A stretch of DNA of 64,000 bases from Demequina lutea (GTDB lineage: Bacteria; Actinomycetota; Actinomycetes; Actinomycetales; Demequinaceae). A model generated the notes under the pieces. That model had not been told where the DNA came from. It ran no database searches and was given only the letters and a program-made list of their open reading frames with translations. The stretch lies in the NCBI RefSeq assembly GCF_013409005.1, contig NZ_JACBZO010000001.1, positions 1,488,001 through 1,552,000 on the forward strand, written 5' to 3'. A program made the position numbers and the translations under genes. Shown piece by piece: positions 7,091 to 15,952 of the stretch. Each line of letters begins with the position of its first letter. Position 1 is the stretch's first letter.

Positions 7091-9325
7091 TCAGTGCCGT
7101 AGCCCGCGCCGCTCGTACAGCCGACGCAGGGGAGCGGGCGCCCACCAGTTCCACTTCCCCAGCAGCGTCATCGTCGCCGGCACCAGCAGCATGCGCACCA
7201 AGGTGGCGTCGAGGAACACGGCGACGGCCAGGCCGATGCCCACCTCCTTGATGATCAACAACTGGCCCGTGGCGAAGCCGACGAAGACGAGGACGATCAC
7301 CGCGGCGGCCGAGGTAATGATGCGACCGGACCGTTGCAGTCCCTTGCGCACGGCCTCATCGTTGGATTCACCTGCGTCGACGTGCTCCTTGATGCGCGAC
7401 AACAGGAACACCTCGTAGTCCATTGCTAGGCCAAAGCCAAAGGCGATGATCATCACGAGCACCGAGGTTTCGATGCCGCCAGTGGTAGTGAATTGCAGCG
7501 GGCCTTGGAGGTGTCCGTCGGCGAAGATCCAGGACAGGATTCCCAGGGTCGCGCCGAGCGAGAGCCCGTTGATGACGAGCGTCTTGACGGGCACCAAGAG
7601 CGATCCCGTCATGAGGAATAGCAACACAAACGTCGCGAGGACCACGAGGCCGAGCGCCCACGGAGCACCCGCCTTCAGCGAGGCGACAAAGTCGGCCTGA
7701 ATGGCGGCTTGGCCACCCACGTACACGGCGAACGGGGCGTTCACAGCGCGCAGTTCGCTCACGAGGGACCCGGCGCTCTTGCCCGCCTGGTCGGGGTACG
7801 CCGTGTAGATCCCCGCAGTCGCCATGCCGTCCACGGCGGTGGCCTTGGTCACGCGGGTCACCCCACTGACGGCCGCAACCTTCTCAAGCCACGTGTCGAA
7901 CTCGGCTGGCGTGGCGGAGGCAAGCACGTCGATTTGCGCCGATGCGAGGGTCGGATAGCGCGCATTGAACCCGTCGAGCATCTGCCTGCGCTCATTTGAC
8001 ACCGGAAGCAGTTGGTAGTCCGAGTTGCGCACGGCGAGGTCGAGAATGGGGCTCGCGAGCACGAGCAGGATCCCCGTGACGGTGCCGACGATGACCCATG
8101 GCCGGCGTTGAACCCTCCGTGCGAGATGAGAGAAGAAACCGTCCTCGTTCGACACATCGGCGGTGCGCCGCAGCACGCTCCTCACACCGGGAATCCGATC
8201 GAGCACCGATCGCCGCGCGAGACGGTGCCCGTACAAATAGAGCACGGCGGGGACCAGCGTCAATGCCGATAGCAGCGCCATGATGACCGCGCCGATAGCG
8301 GCCGCGCCGATGCCGCGAATCAGTGCCGCTGGAAAGACGAGCATCCCGCCGACCGAGATTCCTACCGTCACCGCGGAGAACGCCACGGTGCGTCCCGCGG
8401 TGGTGAGCGTCTTGGTGAGCGCTTCCGTCCTCACGTCGTGGACGGGTGAATCGCCTAGCCGTGCGATCTCTTCGCGGTACCTCGACACGATGAGGAGGCC
8501 GTAGTCGATCGAGAGGCCGAGGCCCAACACCGTCACGACGTTGATCGCCGATTGGTCGAGGGTGATCGGGTACGAGAAGCCGAAGAGGACGGCTAGCCCT
8601 CCCGCGATCGAAGCGACCGCTCCGATGAGCGGCGCCGAGGCCGCCAGGAAGCCGCCGAAGACGAACACCATCACCAGCAACGCAATGGGAAGGGCGACCG
8701 CCTCGCCAGTGACGAGGTCCTTCTCGATTTGCGTGGTGAAGTCGTTGTAAAGCAGAGGGTTGGAGTAGACGCTCACGGTGGGATGTGGCATGGGCCAACT
8801 GCTGGTGGCCGCCTTGATGAGGGACTCCACCTGTTGGTCCTCTTGGGTGGCCGCGGCCGTGTTGGGGAACTTCACGTACGAGACGGTGAGCAGGAAGGCC
8901 TTGCCGTCGGTGCTCACGAGCATGTCAGGTGTGGCCGAGGCGCCTGTTCCCGCGCCCTGAGAGGCCTCTGGACCGGGCACTACGCCTCGCGGCCACATGA
9001 CGGCGATCACGCCGGGGCGCGCGGCGAGTTCGTTTGCGAGCGCCGTGACGGGCGCGGCCAGGGAGGGGTCGCTCGGCGCCATTCCTGTGAACTCTGCGGA
9101 GACGAGTGGTCCTGTCGTCTCGGACGGGTGGGCCAGCCGGAAGTCATAGACCTTCGTGGAGTCCGTCCCTTGAGCTCTGGGCAGGCTCGTCGAGGCGCGG
9201 TCGAAGAGATTCCCCCCTCCCACGCCGACGGTGGCAAGCACATACAGCCCGATCGCGGCGAGGATCCACGCGATGAGGACAAAGCGAGGGCGGCGGGCGA
9301 TGAAACCGGCAAGAGAGGCGAACAC
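7091..9325 (-). CDS. MMPL-family RND-type membrane exporter
   Basis: Integral membrane transporter of 744 aa with the duplicated RND/MMPL layout: one N-terminal membrane helix (FVLIAWILAAIGLYVLATV), a large extracytoplasmic loop, five helices, then the same pattern again. Each half keeps an Asp-Tyr motif in the proton-relay helix (LSIDYGLLIVSRYREE and LAMDYEVFLLSRIKE). Relatives export lipids or drugs; the substrate here cannot be deduced. The start is set at GTG 9325 because TACGAT (9332-9337, - strand) lies exactly six bases upstream. The open frame continues to 9508 but those codons do not look like protein of this family and overlap rarA. Divergent from rarA; no partner or regulator gene is adjacent. 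Confidence 0.9.
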   Translation of the reverse strand: MFASLAGFIARRPRFVLIAWILAAIGLYVLATVGVGGGNLFDRASTSLPRAQGTDSTKVYDFRLAHPSETTGPLVSAEFTGMAPSDPSLAAPVTALANELAARPGVIAVMWPRGVVPGPEASQGAGTGASATPDMLVSTDGKAFLLTVSYVKFPNTAAATQEDQQVESLIKAATSSWPMPHPTVSVYSNPLLYNDFTTQIEKDLVTGEAVALPIALLVMVFVFGGFLAASAPLIGAVASIAGGLAVLFGFSYPITLDQSAINVVTVLGLGLSIDYGLLIVSRYREEIARLGDSPVHDVRTEALTKTLTTAGRTVAFSAVTVGISVGGMLVFPAALIRGIGAAAIGAVIMALLSALTLVPAVLYLYGHRLARRSVLDRIPGVRSVLRRTADVSNEDGFFSHLARRVQRRPWVIVGTVTGILLVLASPILDLAVRNSDYQLLPVSNERRQMLDGFNARYPTLASAQIDVLASATPAEFDTWLEKVAAVSGVTRVTKATAVDGMATAGIYTAYPDQAGKSAGSLVSELRAVNAPFAVYVGGQAAIQADFVASLKAGAPWALGLVVLATFVLLFLMTGSLLVPVKTLVINGLSLGATLGILSWIFADGHLQGPLQFTTTGGIETSVLVMIIAFGFGLAMDYEVFLLSRIKEHVDAGESNDEAVRKGLQRSGRIITSAAAVIVLVFVGFATGQLLIIKEVGIGLAVAVFLDATLVRMLLVPATMTLLGKWNWWAPAPLRRLYERRGLRH

Positions 9326-9331
9326 GACGCC

Positions 9332-9337
9332 ATCGTA
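9332..9337 (-). promoter_or_regulatory. -10 element giving a leaderless start of the MMPL gene
   Basis: TACGAT on the - strand, then six bases, then the GTG start. This is the spacing at which transcription would begin on the start codon itself. No -35 match is evident. Confidence 0.5.
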
Positions 9338-9407
9338 AGGGCGCGCCGTGCGCGGCGCTGGGCGCCCCTCCGCGTGGCCAGCGCCCTGCCGCGTCGTCCC
9401 GCGCCCG

Positions 9408-9413
9408 TACAGT
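9408..9413 (+). promoter_or_regulatory. -10 element giving a leaderless start of rarA
   Basis: TACAGT followed by six bases and the GTG at 9420. There is no Shine-Dalgarno sequence before this GTG, which fits a leaderless mRNA. Confidence 0.55.
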
Positions 9414-9419
9414 TGGCAC

Positions 9420-10751
9420 GTGGACCTCTTCGACGCGACCAGCATGAGTGCGACGGGCGTTCCGCAGGCCTCCTCCAACGCGCCCCTTGCGGTGCGGATG
9501 CGTCCCACGACGCTCGACGAGGTCGTCGGCCAGTCTCACCTCCTCGCCGACGGCGCGCCCCTCAAGAGGCTCATCTCGGACACGGTCCCCGCCACCAGCG
9601 TGATCCTGTGGGGCCCGCCCGGAACGGGAAAGACGACGCTCGCATACCTTGTCGCGGGCGGCAGGCGCTTCGTAGAGCTCAGCGCGGTCACCGCGGGCGT
9701 CAAGGACGTGCGCGCCATCATTGAGGACTCCAAGCGCCGCCTCGCAACGAGCGAGCGCGAGACCGTCGTCTTCATCGACGAGATCCACCGTTTTACCCGC
9801 AGCCAGCAGGATGTTCTCCTCCCGGCCGTCGAGAACCGGTGGGTCACGCTCATCGGCGCGACCACGGAAAACCCGTCGTTCTCGGTGGTCGGGCCGCTCT
9901 TGTCGCGTTCGCTCATGCTCACGCTCAAGCCGCTCACGCCCGCAGACATCGCCACACTTATTGACAGGGCCGTTTCGGACCCGCGCGGCCTCGGCGGCGA
10001 GGTGGCACTCGAGGACGGCGCACGCGACCACATCGTGCGCGTCGCGGGTGCAGACGCGCGCAAGGCACTCACCCTCCTGGAAAGCGTGGCCGACGCCGCC
10101 GCAGACGCCGGGGGAGTGATCACCACTGCGATCGCCGAATCCGCGATGGACGCTGCCCTCATCGCCTACGACAAGTCGGGCGACCAGCACTACGACGTCA
10201 TCAGCGCGTTCATCAAGTCGGTGCGCGGCTCCGACGTCGACGCGGCGCTGCACTACTTGGCCCGCATGGTGGTCGCGGGGGAGGACCCGCGCTTCATCGC
10301 GCGTCGCCTCGTCGTCTTGGCCTCCGAGGACGTCGGCCTCGCCGACCCCCAGGGTCTCGTCATCGCCCAAGCCGCGGCCGATGCGGTGAGCTTCATCGGG
10401 ATGCCGGAGGGCCGCATCCCGCTCGCGGAGGCGACCGCCTACCTGGCCCTCGCCCCCAAGTCGAACCGCGCCTACGTCGCGATCGACACGGCCATCGCCG
10501 ACGTGAAGGCGGGCAAGGCGGGCGTCGTCCCCACCCACCTGCGGGACGCCCACTATGCGGGCGCCGAGGGCCTCGGCCACGGGACCGGCTACCTGTACGC
10601 ACACGATGCCCCGCACGCCGTGGCTACCCAGCAATACCTACCGGACTCCCTGAAGTCAGAGCGCTACTACGTGCCCACCGAACACGGCCTTGAGCGCACG
10701 CTCGGCGAACGCCTCGTCGCGATCAGGCGCATGCTTGGCAGGGAGCGCTAG
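9420..10751 (+). CDS. rarA: Replication-associated recombination protein A (RarA/MgsA AAA ATPase)
   Basis: Clamp-loader-like AAA+ ATPase acting at stalled replication forks; 443 aa. Walker A is GPPGTGKTT (about residues 65-73), Walker B is VVFIDEIHR, and the sensor-1 region is TLIGATTENPSF. The C-terminal half has the tetramerisation and MgsA-type domain (YDVISAFIKSVRGSD, EGRIPLAEATAYLALAPKSN). The start at GTG 9420 gives the family's N-terminus MDLFD and has a -10 element six bases upstream; an internal ATG at 9444 is less likely. Divergently transcribed from the MMPL gene across 94 bp. Confidence 0.95.
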   Translation: MDLFDATSMSATGVPQASSNAPLAVRMRPTTLDEVVGQSHLLADGAPLKRLISDTVPATSVILWGPPGTGKTTLAYLVAGGRRFVELSAVTAGVKDVRAIIEDSKRRLATSERETVVFIDEIHRFTRSQQDVLLPAVENRWVTLIGATTENPSFSVVGPLLSRSLMLTLKPLTPADIATLIDRAVSDPRGLGGEVALEDGARDHIVRVAGADARKALTLLESVADAAADAGGVITTAIAESAMDAALIAYDKSGDQHYDVISAFIKSVRGSDVDAALHYLARMVVAGEDPRFIARRLVVLASEDVGLADPQGLVIAQAAADAVSFIGMPEGRIPLAEATAYLALAPKSNRAYVAIDTAIADVKAGKAGVVPTHLRDAHYAGAEGLGHGTGYLYAHDAPHAVATQQYLPDSLKSERYYVPTEHGLERTLGERLVAIRRMLGRER

Positions 10752-10791
10752 GCGCTCGACACGCGGAATACCGCCAGGGTGCCGAGTTTGC

Positions 10792-10797
10792 TAGTAT
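10792..10797 (+). promoter_or_regulatory. Probable -10 element of the rpsD promoter
   Basis: TAGTAT preceded by a TTTGC extension, about 40 bp after rarA. It would give an rpsD leader of about 100 nt. The -35 region is not a clear match. Confidence 0.45.
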
Positions 10798-10861
10798 GAG
10801 CGTCTGCCCTCGCGGACGGTTGGCTGCTGTCGCCGCGACAACTCTCATATGTATGGCATAC

Positions 10862-10881
10862 GGACACGTGTTCGCGCGTCC
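10862..10881 (+). promoter_or_regulatory. Stem-loop in the rpsD leader
   Basis: Arms ggac/gtcc and cg/cg (one A-C mismatch) close a tgttcg loop, ending ten bases before the ribosome-binding site aaggaac (10891-10897). S4 represses its own synthesis through leader structures in several bacteria. Whether this hairpin does so here is inference. Confidence 0.35.
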
Positions 10882-10901
10882 ACAATCCCTAAGGAACATC
10901 T

Positions 10902-11528
10902 GTGACTTCAGTACAGCGTGCGCGCCGCCAGGTTCGCCTGTCGCGCGCCCTGGGCATCGCCCTGACCCCCAAGGCCGTAAAGCACTTCGAGAAGCGTCCC
11001 TACCCGCCAGGCGAGCACGGCCGCACGGCGCGTCGCAAGGAAAGCGACTACGCGGTGCGTTTGCGCGAGAAGCAGCGTTTGCGCGCCCAGTACGGCCTGC
11101 GCGAGAAGCAGATGACGCGCACCTACGAAGAGGCTCGCAAGGAGCCGGGTTTGACCGGTGAGGCGTTCGTCGAACTGCTCGAGATGCGTCTCGACGCGTT
11201 GGTCCTGCGCTCCGGGTTTGCCCGCACCATCCTGCAGGCACGCCAGACGGTGCTGCACCGCCACATCCTCGTCGACGGCAAGATCGTCGACCGCCCCTCG
11301 TTCCGCGTGAGCCCCGGCCAGACCCTCCAGGTCAAGGCCAAGGCCGTCACGATGGAGCCCTACATGGCAGCGGCCGCCGGTGCACACCGCGACCTGCTTC
11401 CCGAGGTTCCCGACTACCTTGAGGTTGAGCTCGAGCGCCTCACGGCAAGGCTCGTGCGTCGCCCCAAGCGCGCCGAGGTCCCCGTGATCTGTGAAGTTCA
11501 GCTCGTCGTCGAGTTCTACGCGCGCTAA
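10902..11528 (+). CDS. rpsD: 30S ribosomal protein S4
   Basis: Primary 16S rRNA-binding protein of the small subunit; 208 aa. It has the N-terminal S4 region (ARRQVRLSRALGIALTPKAVKHF), lacking the zinc-binding cysteines of some S4 forms. The S4 RNA-binding motif is at about residues 96-160 (MRLDALVLRSGFARTILQARQTVLHRHILVDG). GTG 10902 has the ribosome-binding site aaggaac. It stands alone between rarA and alaS, unlike bacteria in which rpsD sits in the alpha operon. That placement is common in actinobacteria. Confidence 0.97.
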   Translation: MTSVQRARRQVRLSRALGIALTPKAVKHFEKRPYPPGEHGRTARRKESDYAVRLREKQRLRAQYGLREKQMTRTYEEARKEPGLTGEAFVELLEMRLDALVLRSGFARTILQARQTVLHRHILVDGKIVDRPSFRVSPGQTLQVKAKAVTMEPYMAAAAGAHRDLLPEVPDYLEVELERLTARLVRRPKRAEVPVICEVQLVVEFYAR

Positions 11529-11536
11529 GGCGTACT

Positions 11537-11552
11537 AGTCTCGTCGGAGACT
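11537..11552 (+). terminator. Short hairpin after rpsD
   Basis: A six-bp stem AGTCTC/GAGACT with a GTCG loop, nine bases after the rpsD stop. It lacks a T-tract, so it is a weak terminator candidate. Confidence 0.35.
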
Positions 11553-11557
11553 TCAAG

Positions 11558-11583
11558 AGATCGACTTGAACAGATCGACTTGA
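11558..11583 (+). repeat. 12-bp direct repeat upstream of alaS
   Basis: The word agatcgacttga occurs at 11558-11569 and again at 11572-11583, 14 bp apart. It could be a paired protein site in the alaS control region or a chance duplication. Confidence 0.5.
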
Positions 11584-11590
11584 CCAAACC

Positions 11591-11626
11591 GTCGTCGGCC
11601 CCTGGCACATGTCGGGGGCCGACGGC
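11591..11626 (+). promoter_or_regulatory. Strong GC-rich stem-loop in the rpsD-alaS gap
   Basis: A perfect 10-bp stem (11593-11602 with 11615-11624), extendable by a G-T and a G-C pair, closes a 12-base loop. The loop contains the short palindrome acatgt. It is followed by gttgtcttgtgtgg, which is not a clean T-tract. It may end rpsD transcription or act as an alaS leader structure 12 bases before the alaS ribosome-binding site. Confidence 0.55.
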
Positions 11627-11648
11627 GTTGTCTTGTGTGGAGGTAGTG

Positions 11649-14318
11649 ATGCGTACCGCGGAGATCAGCAAGCGCTGGCTTGAGTACTTCGAGTCCCAGG
11701 GACACGCCGTCGTGCCGTCGGCATCGTTGGTTTCTCCCGACCCTTCACTGCTGTTCACTGTCGCGGGCATGGTGCCCTTCATCCCGTACATCATCGGTTC
11801 GGAGACGTCGCCGCACCCGCGCATTGCCTCGGTCCAGAAGTGCATCCGCACCAAGGACATCGAGGAGGTTGGAAAGACCACCCGCCACGGCACCTTCTTC
11901 CAGATGCTGGGCAACTTCTCGTTCGGGGATTACTTCAAGGAAGGCGCGATTCGGTTCGCGTGGGACTTCCTGACGGGACCCGAGTCCGAAGGCAAGCTTG
12001 GCTTCGAGCCCGAGCGGTTCTGGGTCACCATCTGGGAAGAGGACGAGGACGCCTTCGGCTACCTCACGGGCGTGGGCGTCAACCCCGCCCAGATCGTGCG
12101 CCTCAAGCGTGAAGAGAATTTCTGGGACACCGGCCAGCCCGGACCCGCCGGCCCATGTGCCGAGTGGCACTACGACCGCGGGCCAGCCTATGGGCCCGAT
12201 GCTGTGGGCGGCACGGTTGACCCCGGCGGCGACCGCTACCTCGAGATCTGGAACCTGGTGTTCGACCAGTTCCTTCGCGGCCCCGGTTCTGGCAAGGACT
12301 ACCCGCTTATCCGCGAGCTCGAGCAGAAGGCCATCGACACCGGCGCTGGGCTCGAACGCATCGCGTTCCTGAAGCAGGGCGTCGAGAATTTCTTCGAGAT
12401 CGACGAGGTCTTTCCCGTCATTGAAAAGGCGCAAGAGATCTCCGGCCGTGTCTATGGCACCGACGGCGAGGACGACGTCCGCTTGCGCGTGATCGCCGAC
12501 CACGTCCGGTCCGCGCTCATGCTCATCGGCGACGGCGTCACGCCCGGTAATGAGGGTCGTGGCTACGTCCTGCGCCGGCTCATGCGGCGGGCCGTGCGCT
12601 CGATGCGCCTGCTCGGCGTTCACGAACCCTCCCTCGTGCCGCTCATCGAGGCCAGTTACGAGGCGATGCGTGCCTCGTATCCCGAGCTGGACAAGAACTT
12701 CGAGCACATCAGGGCCGTTGCCAAGGCGGAGGAAGAGGCGTTCAGCCGCACCCTCACGCAGGGCACGTCGATCCTTGATACGGCCGTCGCGACCGCAAAG
12801 TCCACGGGCCGACGCCAGCTCAGTGGCGCCGAGGCGTTCGCGCTCCACGACACCTATGGCTTCCCGATCGACCTCACGCTCGAGATGGCGGCCGAACAGG
12901 GCCTCTCGGTAGACGAGGGTGCCTTTAGGTCCCTCATGCAGGAGCAGCGGGACCGCGCACGCGCCGACGCGAAGTCCAAGAAGGGCGCGCACGGCGACTT
13001 TGGCGCGTACCAAGAGGTCGCAAGCGTCACGCCTTCGGTGTTCCGCGGTTACGAAGAACTGCAGGTCCTCAGCAAGGTCGTCGCCGTCATCAAGGATGGG
13101 GTGTCGGTGCCCGCCGCCTCCGTGGGCGAGTCGGTCGAGGTCATTCTGGCCGAGACCCCTTTCTACCCGGAATCGGGCGGTCAAGACGCCGACACGGGCG
13201 AAATCAGGGGACCCAACGCGACCCTCGAGGTTCTCGATGTGCAACGCCCCGTCAAGAACGTCATCGTGCACTCCGTGCGGGTGGGCGAGGGGACCGTCGC
13301 CGTGGGCGATCTGGTGTCGGCCGAGGTCGACCCCGTCAACCGTCGCCTGGCTTCGAAGGCGCACTCAGCCACGCACCTCATCCACTCCGCGCTCCACGAG
13401 GTGCTGGGCCGGCAGGCGAACCAGGCGGGCTCCTACAACAAGCCCGGCTACATGCGACTCGACTTCTCGTGGACCCAAGGCGTGTCGACAGCCGCCCGCG
13501 GCGAGATCGAGGACATCGCCAACCACGCGATCCGCGAAGAGCTCCCCGTAGACACGACGGTCATGTCGCTCGACGAGGCGAAGTCCCTCGGCGCGATGGC
13601 CCTCTTCGGCGAGAAGTACGGCGACCGCGTGCGCGTGGTCGAGATCGGCGGGCCCTTCTCGCGCGAACTCTGCGCGGGTACCCACGTCGGCAACTCCGGG
13701 CAGATCGGCCTGTTGACGGTGACGTCCGAGGGTTCGGTCGGTTCGGGCGCCCGCCGCATTGAGGCGCTCGTCGGCGCCGATGCCTTCAGCCACCTCGCGG
13801 CCGAGCGTGCGATCGTGAGCGAGCTCACGTCGTCCCTCAAGACTCAGCCGCAGGACCTGACCCACCGCATTGGCGCGTTGGTCGAGAGACTGTCGCAAGT
13901 AGAAAAGGAACTCAGCGCGTTGCGCCAGCAGGCACTTTTGGGTGCGGCTGCGGGCATTGCGGACTCCGCTGAGCTTGTGGGCGGCACGCGCCTGGTGGCC
14001 GCTACCGTGGCGGATGCCTCGTCGGCAGACGACCTGCGAGTACTCGCTCTCGACGTGCGCGCACGACTCGGTGAGGCCACTCCTGCCGTCGTGGCGCTCG
14101 TCGCCGCGATCGACGGGCGGCCCGCCGTGGTCGTCGCCACCAACGAACCGGCACGCACGGGCGGGCTCAAGGCGGGAGACCTCGTCAAGGCGGCATCGAC
14201 TGCGCTCGGCGGCGGCGGCGGCGGCAAGCCGGATCTCGCTCAGGGTGGAGGCACCGATGCCGCGGCGATTCCGTCCGCGATCACCGCCGTGCGGGACCTT
14301 GTGGTGGCACGTGGTTAG
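11649..14318 (+). CDS. alaS: Alanine--tRNA ligase
   Basis: Charges tRNA-Ala and clears mischarged Ser/Gly-tRNA-Ala; 889 aa, the normal length. The aminoacylation domain comes first (TRHGTFFQMLGNFSFGDYFKEGAI), then the tRNA-recognition domain. The editing domain has the metal-binding HSATH and the CAGTH motif, and a C-Ala domain with a Gly-rich GGGGGGKPDLAQGGG stretch closes the protein. ATG 11649 is chosen because ggagg (11639-11643) is five bases upstream and the protein then starts MRTAEISKRWLEYF, as in relatives. An in-frame GTG at 11646 is too close to the ribosome-binding site. ruvX and mltG follow, a widely conserved order. Confidence 0.97.
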   Translation: MRTAEISKRWLEYFESQGHAVVPSASLVSPDPSLLFTVAGMVPFIPYIIGSETSPHPRIASVQKCIRTKDIEEVGKTTRHGTFFQMLGNFSFGDYFKEGAIRFAWDFLTGPESEGKLGFEPERFWVTIWEEDEDAFGYLTGVGVNPAQIVRLKREENFWDTGQPGPAGPCAEWHYDRGPAYGPDAVGGTVDPGGDRYLEIWNLVFDQFLRGPGSGKDYPLIRELEQKAIDTGAGLERIAFLKQGVENFFEIDEVFPVIEKAQEISGRVYGTDGEDDVRLRVIADHVRSALMLIGDGVTPGNEGRGYVLRRLMRRAVRSMRLLGVHEPSLVPLIEASYEAMRASYPELDKNFEHIRAVAKAEEEAFSRTLTQGTSILDTAVATAKSTGRRQLSGAEAFALHDTYGFPIDLTLEMAAEQGLSVDEGAFRSLMQEQRDRARADAKSKKGAHGDFGAYQEVASVTPSVFRGYEELQVLSKVVAVIKDGVSVPAASVGESVEVILAETPFYPESGGQDADTGEIRGPNATLEVLDVQRPVKNVIVHSVRVGEGTVAVGDLVSAEVDPVNRRLASKAHSATHLIHSALHEVLGRQANQAGSYNKPGYMRLDFSWTQGVSTAARGEIEDIANHAIREELPVDTTVMSLDEAKSLGAMALFGEKYGDRVRVVEIGGPFSRELCAGTHVGNSGQIGLLTVTSEGSVGSGARRIEALVGADAFSHLAAERAIVSELTSSLKTQPQDLTHRIGALVERLSQVEKELSALRQQALLGAAAGIADSAELVGGTRLVAATVADASSADDLRVLALDVRARLGEATPAVVALVAAIDGRPAVVVATNEPARTGGLKAGDLVKAASTALGGGGGGKPDLAQGGGTDAAAIPSAITAVRDLVVARG

Positions 14319-14321
14319 GGC

Positions 14322-14353
14322 GCGGCATGCATAAGGGGCGGCATGCATAAGGG
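14322..14353 (+). repeat. Perfect 16-bp tandem duplication between alaS and ruvX
   Basis: The unit gcggcatgcataaggg is repeated head to tail (14322-14337, 14338-14353). Each copy contains the palindrome gcatgc. It fills most of the 43-bp gap before ruvX. Confidence 0.8.
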
Positions 14354-14361
14354 AATGCGCC

Positions 14362-14829
14362 GTGGATAGGGGCGTGCGTCTAGGAGTCGACGTCGGGACC
14401 GTGCGCGTCGGAGTTGCCGCATGCGACCCCGACGGCATCATGGCCTTTCCGGTGGCGACAGTCGCAAGGGATGTGGCGGCGATCGCCAGCATCGCGGCCC
14501 TCGCGGCCGAGCGCGCCGCGATCGAAATCTTTGTTGGCCTGCCTTTGCATTTGTCCGGCGAAGAGGGGCCTTCAGCCGTCGACGCACGCGCATTTGCGGC
14601 GCAGTTGGAGGAACGCACGGGCATCCCCGTGCGTTTGGTGGACGAACGGATGTCTACCGTGTCGGCTTCCCGAAACATGCGTGAGGCGGGACGAAGCGCC
14701 AAGAGCCAACGCTCGAGCATCGACCAAGCTGCGGCTGTCGTGATCCTTGACACGGCTTTGGATGCGGCTCGGCGGGGGAATCTGGGTACAGTGGCCATGA
14801 AAGTGGCCCGCGAGGAGAACCATGACTGA
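14362..14829 (+). CDS. ruvX: RuvX/YqgF-type Holliday junction resolvase
   Basis: RNase H-fold nuclease of the YqgF family (putative Holliday junction resolvase, also linked to 16S rRNA 5' processing); 155 aa. Visible motifs are LGVDVGTVRVGVA (first catalytic Asp), IFVGLPLHLSGEEG, LVDERMST (catalytic Glu) and the C-terminal IDQAAAVVILDTAL (last Asp). It starts at GTG 14362 and its end overlaps mltG by eight bases. The overlap implies translational coupling in an alaS-ruvX-mltG-aroE unit. Confidence 0.92.
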   Translation: MDRGVRLGVDVGTVRVGVAACDPDGIMAFPVATVARDVAAIASIAALAAERAAIEIFVGLPLHLSGEEGPSAVDARAFAAQLEERTGIPVRLVDERMSTVSASRNMREAGRSAKSQRSSIDQAAAVVILDTALDAARRGNLGTVAMKVAREENHD

Positions 14830-15952
14830 CCTATTTGAAGCTGAGGTGACGACCACCACCTCACTCGACTTGCGACGCTTGCAGCGTCAGCAGCGCCGTG
14901 CGAACCGACGCAAGTGGCTGCTCGTCTTCGTTTCGGTGGGCCTCGTACTCGTGGCTATCGCGGGTTCGATCGCGAAAAACTATTGGGACACCACGTTCGT
15001 CAGCAACACCACCGTCGCCCAGGACTACACGACCGCGGGTCAGGGCACCGTTCAGGTCATCATCAATCCGGGTGACACGGGGGCCATGATCGCGACAACG
15101 CTGTACAACCAGGGAGTCACAGCCTCACGCGAGGCGTTCCTTGAGGCCGCGGCAAAGAACCCTGACTCCGCAGGAATCAAGCCCGGGTACTACTTGCTCC
15201 AGCGAGAAATGAAGGCCGACTACGCGCTTGCGGCGCTCCTCGACCCCACCAACAAGGAATTGCGCACGATCACCATTCCCGAGGGCCATACGGTCGACTA
15301 CTACTATCAGAAGATCGTCGATGTCACCGGAAAGGACCTCGCCACTGTTAAGGCGGCGGCGAAGGACACTGCTGCTCTGGGTCTTCCACCTGAGGCGAAC
15401 GGAAACCTTGAGGGCTGGCTGTTCCCGTCGACCTATGAGTTCAACCCGGGTGTGACTCCGGCTCAGGCGCTATCCACCATGATCGCGGAGACCATCAAGC
15501 AGTTGGACGCCCAGCATGTGGCCGCCGCCGATCGGGAGAAGATCCTCACTGTTGCTTCCCTCGTCGAACGCGAGGCGAAGCTCCCCGTCGATCGGCCGCT
15601 GATCGCGGGTGTGATCTACAACAGGCTCGCCAAGAACATGAAGCTCGAGCTGGACTCGACCGTCAAGTTTGTCGCACCGAGCCCGGGCCCCTTCACGACC
15701 AATGCGGACCGGGCCACCGATTCCCCGTACAACACCTACATGTACACGGGATTACCGCCAGGGCCCATCGCCGGACCGGGCGCGGCTTCCATCGCGGCGG
15801 CGGTCACTCCCGCTCAGAACGACTACCTGTTCTTCGTGACGGTCAACCTGGACACGGGCGAGACCGCCTACGCGGCGACGCTCCCTGAGCACCTGAAGAA
15901 CGTCCAGAAGATGAACGCGTGGATTGCGGCCCAACCGAAGGCAACCGGCTGA
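14822..15952 (+). CDS. mltG: Endolytic murein transglycosylase MltG
   Basis: Membrane-anchored enzyme that cuts nascent glycan strands and sets their length; 376 aa. It has a short cytoplasmic N-terminus, one membrane helix (WLLVFVSVGLVLVAIAGSIA, about residues 32-51), a LysM-like region, and the YceG/MltG catalytic domain with the active-site Glu in TVASLVEREAKL. The later segment YNTYMYTGLPPGPI is characteristic of the family. ATG 14822 lies inside ruvX, and the stop overlaps the aroE start (TGATG). Confidence 0.95.
   Translation: MTDLFEAEVTTTTSLDLRRLQRQQRRANRRKWLLVFVSVGLVLVAIAGSIAKNYWDTTFVSNTTVAQDYTTAGQGTVQVIINPGDTGAMIATTLYNQGVTASREAFLEAAAKNPDSAGIKPGYYLLQREMKADYALAALLDPTNKELRTITIPEGHTVDYYYQKIVDVTGKDLATVKAAAKDTAALGLPPEANGNLEGWLFPSTYEFNPGVTPAQALSTMIAETIKQLDAQHVAAADREKILTVASLVEREAKLPVDRPLIAGVIYNRLAKNMKLELDSTVKFVAPSPGPFTTNADRATDSPYNTYMYTGLPPGPIAGPGAASIAAAVTPAQNDYLFFVTVNLDTGETAYAATLPEHLKNVQKMNAWIAAQPKATG

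Noticed and set aside
9326..9508. Longer MMPL protein starting at 9508
   Set aside because: The extension overlaps the divergent rarA start and lacks membrane-protein character. The leaderless -10 points to GTG 9325.
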